Assembly (NCBI GenBank): GCA_035534615.1
Contig: DATLRO010000031.1
Span: 1-6,398, forward strand
Reading direction: 5' to 3'
Length of the DNA stretch: 6,398 nucleotides
From: JAGWRA01 sp035534615
GTDB lineage: Bacteria; Acidobacteriota; Vicinamibacteria; Vicinamibacterales; CAVVIG01
This document shows, piece after piece, positions 5,668 through 6,398 of the stretch (positions are counted from its first letter, which is position 1; every line of letters starts with the position of its first letter). The notes below the pieces were generated by a model. That model had not been told where the DNA came from. It did not search any database and saw nothing but the letters and a program-made list of their open reading frames with translations. Position numbers and translations under genes: made by a program.

Positions 5668-5931
5668 ATCTGAACAGAATTGAGATAAAGCGCTTGTACT
5701 TTTCGCGGTACTTCGGTCCGCTGCTGCCCGGTGCTGTCGCGACTGCCGCGCAACGCGCCGGTCTGGCTCGATCGCTTGAGCACGTGGCTCGAGCCGTTCG
5801 AAGTCTGCTTCACGCACGTCGCCCAGCGCGGGGCGTTTCGTCGCTACCTGCTGGGATTGCTCAGCGACAGCCGCCGCAAGTCGAGGAGTGCGATGCTGGA
5901 GCGCATCAGCGATCCGGAGACCTATAGGTGA
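5640..5931 (+). mobile_element. 5' remnant of an IS701-family insertion sequence
   Basis: The transposase N-terminal piece (5731-5931) is preceded by about 90 bases of distinctly more AT-rich, non-coding DNA (5640-5730). This fits the left end of an insertion sequence. The exact terminal repeat is not identifiable because the other end of the element is missing. The remnant stops about 49 bases short of the tRNA-Lys fragment. Confidence 0.5.
5731..5931 (+). pseudogene. IS701-family transposase, N-terminal fragment
   Basis: A 66-residue piece from a GTG at 5731. It carries the N-terminal signature of IS701-type DDE transposases: WLDRLSTWLEPFEVCFTHVA, then QRGAFRRYLLGLLSDSRRKS and a closing RISDPETY. 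Intact relatives continue with a sequence like QxLQHFITDxPW and reach roughly 400 residues. Here the match ends at Tyr65 and a TGA follows after one unrelated codon. The DDE catalytic residues are all missing, so it is inactive. The break at about 5926 is a junction with the flank of the tRNA-Lys fragment, not a point-mutation stop, because the sequence beyond it shows no transposase similarity in any frame. Confidence 0.7.
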
Positions 5932-5979
5932 CCTTAACCTCTACAGTGACGGCTGTCTTGTGTAAAGGCATTTATGAGT

Positions 5980-6024
5980 TGGTGGGCCGCCCGGGGATCG
6001 AACCCGGGACACCGTGATTAAAAG
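5980..6024 (-). tRNA. 3' half of tRNA-Lys(UUU), probable integration attachment-site remnant
   Basis: Read on the minus strand, the fragment contains the anticodon loop CTTTTAA (anticodon UUU, lysine), the 3' strand of the anticodon stem TCACG, and a five-base variable loop GTGTC. These are followed by a perfect five-pair T arm, CCGGG/CCCGG around TTCGATC, then the acceptor strand GCGGCCC, discriminator A and an encoded CCA. The 5' partner is absent: the five bases before the loop are GAAGC, where CGTGA would be needed to pair with TCACG, and no D arm or 5' acceptor strand follows. The break falls exactly at the 5' side of the anticodon loop. That is where one class of tyrosine integrases recombines, so this looks like the end of an integrated element whose intact tRNA-Lys copy lies elsewhere. 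Confidence 0.8.
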
Positions 6025-6093
6025 GCTTCAGTAGACGGTGTGCACGCGTGAACTGCCGCGTGTTTATCGGACGGTGGCTGCGTAGGCACGCGC

Positions 6094-6099
6094 TAGAAT
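6094..6099 (+). promoter_or_regulatory. Possible -10 element of the partial gene at 6137
   Basis: TAGAAT within CGCTAGAATG matches the -10 consensus at five of six bases and lies 37 bases before the ATG. No matching -35 hexamer is found at 16-18 bases upstream, so this is tentative. Confidence 0.3.
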
Positions 6100-6136
6100 G
6101 AGGGCGGCGAACGGACCGATTCACACGGATTCGCAC

Positions 6137-6398
6137 ATGGCCGACCAATCCCCTTTTCCAGAACTGCCGCGCGACCCGGAGGCCCTGCTTACCTACCTCC
6201 GCACGTTCGACCCGACCCGCGACTATCGGGGTCGGAAGGCCGTCCCGGACGCGCTGGCGAAGGCAGCACCGCGGCGAAAGCTGACGCCGGCAGAAGTCGA
6301 GGTCGTCGGGCACTTCGCGCGGGCCTACCGCCGCCGGAGCCCGGCGCTCGGCCGCCACGCCGAGGCGGTCGTGGCCATGGCCCTTACACGGTGGAGGC
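6137..6398 (+). CDS. Hypothetical protein, N-terminal part (runs off the right end)
   Basis: From the ATG at 6137 the frame stays open to the window end, giving 87 residues. It begins MADQSPFPELPRDPEALLTY and continues LRTFDPTRDYRGRKAVPDAL, then AEVEVVGHFARAYRRRSPAL. The sequence is acidic then basic, rich in Arg and Ala, and looks mostly helical. There is no signal peptide, membrane segment or cysteine. Codon third positions are strongly G/C, which supports real coding. No clear ribosome site precedes the ATG. I do not recognise the family. If the tRNA-Lys fragment marks an element boundary, this gene lies just inside that element, transcribed away from the boundary. Confidence 0.55.
   Translation, partial: MADQSPFPELPRDPEALLTYLRTFDPTRDYRGRKAVPDALAKAAPRRKLTPAEVEVVGHFARAYRRRSPALGRHAEAVVAMALTRWR

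Overview
The window is a GC-rich stretch of bacterial chromosome, probably from an Acidobacteriota-like soil or sediment bacterium. That assignment is an inference. It rests on the base composition and on a secreted LolA-like protein (481..1296) of a type I associate with Acidobacteriota; no rRNA or other marker gene is present.

Left part (1..2001) is ordinary chromosome. It holds the 3' end of a probable outer-membrane beta-barrel gene, the secreted LolA-like gene, a convergent small double-CxxC zinc protein, and a DUF4236 membrane protein. A 316-base gap follows (2002..2317) with a tandem pair of hairpin repeats, a possible decayed coding tail, and the edge of a tRNA T-arm-like sequence.

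Middle part (about 2318..5935) is a mosaic. It opens with a chimeric reading frame that joins an unrelated gene fragment to the C-terminal end of an IS256-type transposase. Two intact minus-strand genes follow: a non-haem bacterioferritin-like protein and glucose-6-phosphate dehydrogenase (zwf). Both fit a redox or iron stress role, through NADPH supply and iron storage. Divergent from zwf is a small three-helix membrane protein whose stop overlaps a gene for a small cysteine-motif protein. That second gene is broken: its second half is replaced by unrelated DNA, part of which looks coding on the opposite strand. The block ends with the N-terminal piece of an IS701-family transposase.

Right part (5980..6398) begins with the 3' half of a tRNA-Lys(UUU) gene, from the anticodon loop to an encoded CCA, with no 5' half beside it. 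This is the footprint left at one end of an element integrated at the anticodon loop of a tRNA gene. The geometry places that element to the right, so the partial unknown gene starting at 6137 would be its first visible cargo. A 16-base piece of the same T-arm sequence recurs at 2320..2335, in the same orientation, at the left edge of the mosaic block. The most unusual feature is therefore the genome-island structure: two IS remnants, two truncated host genes and two tRNA-derived footprints around an intact zwf/ferritin pair. I see no clearly new defence or biosynthetic system.
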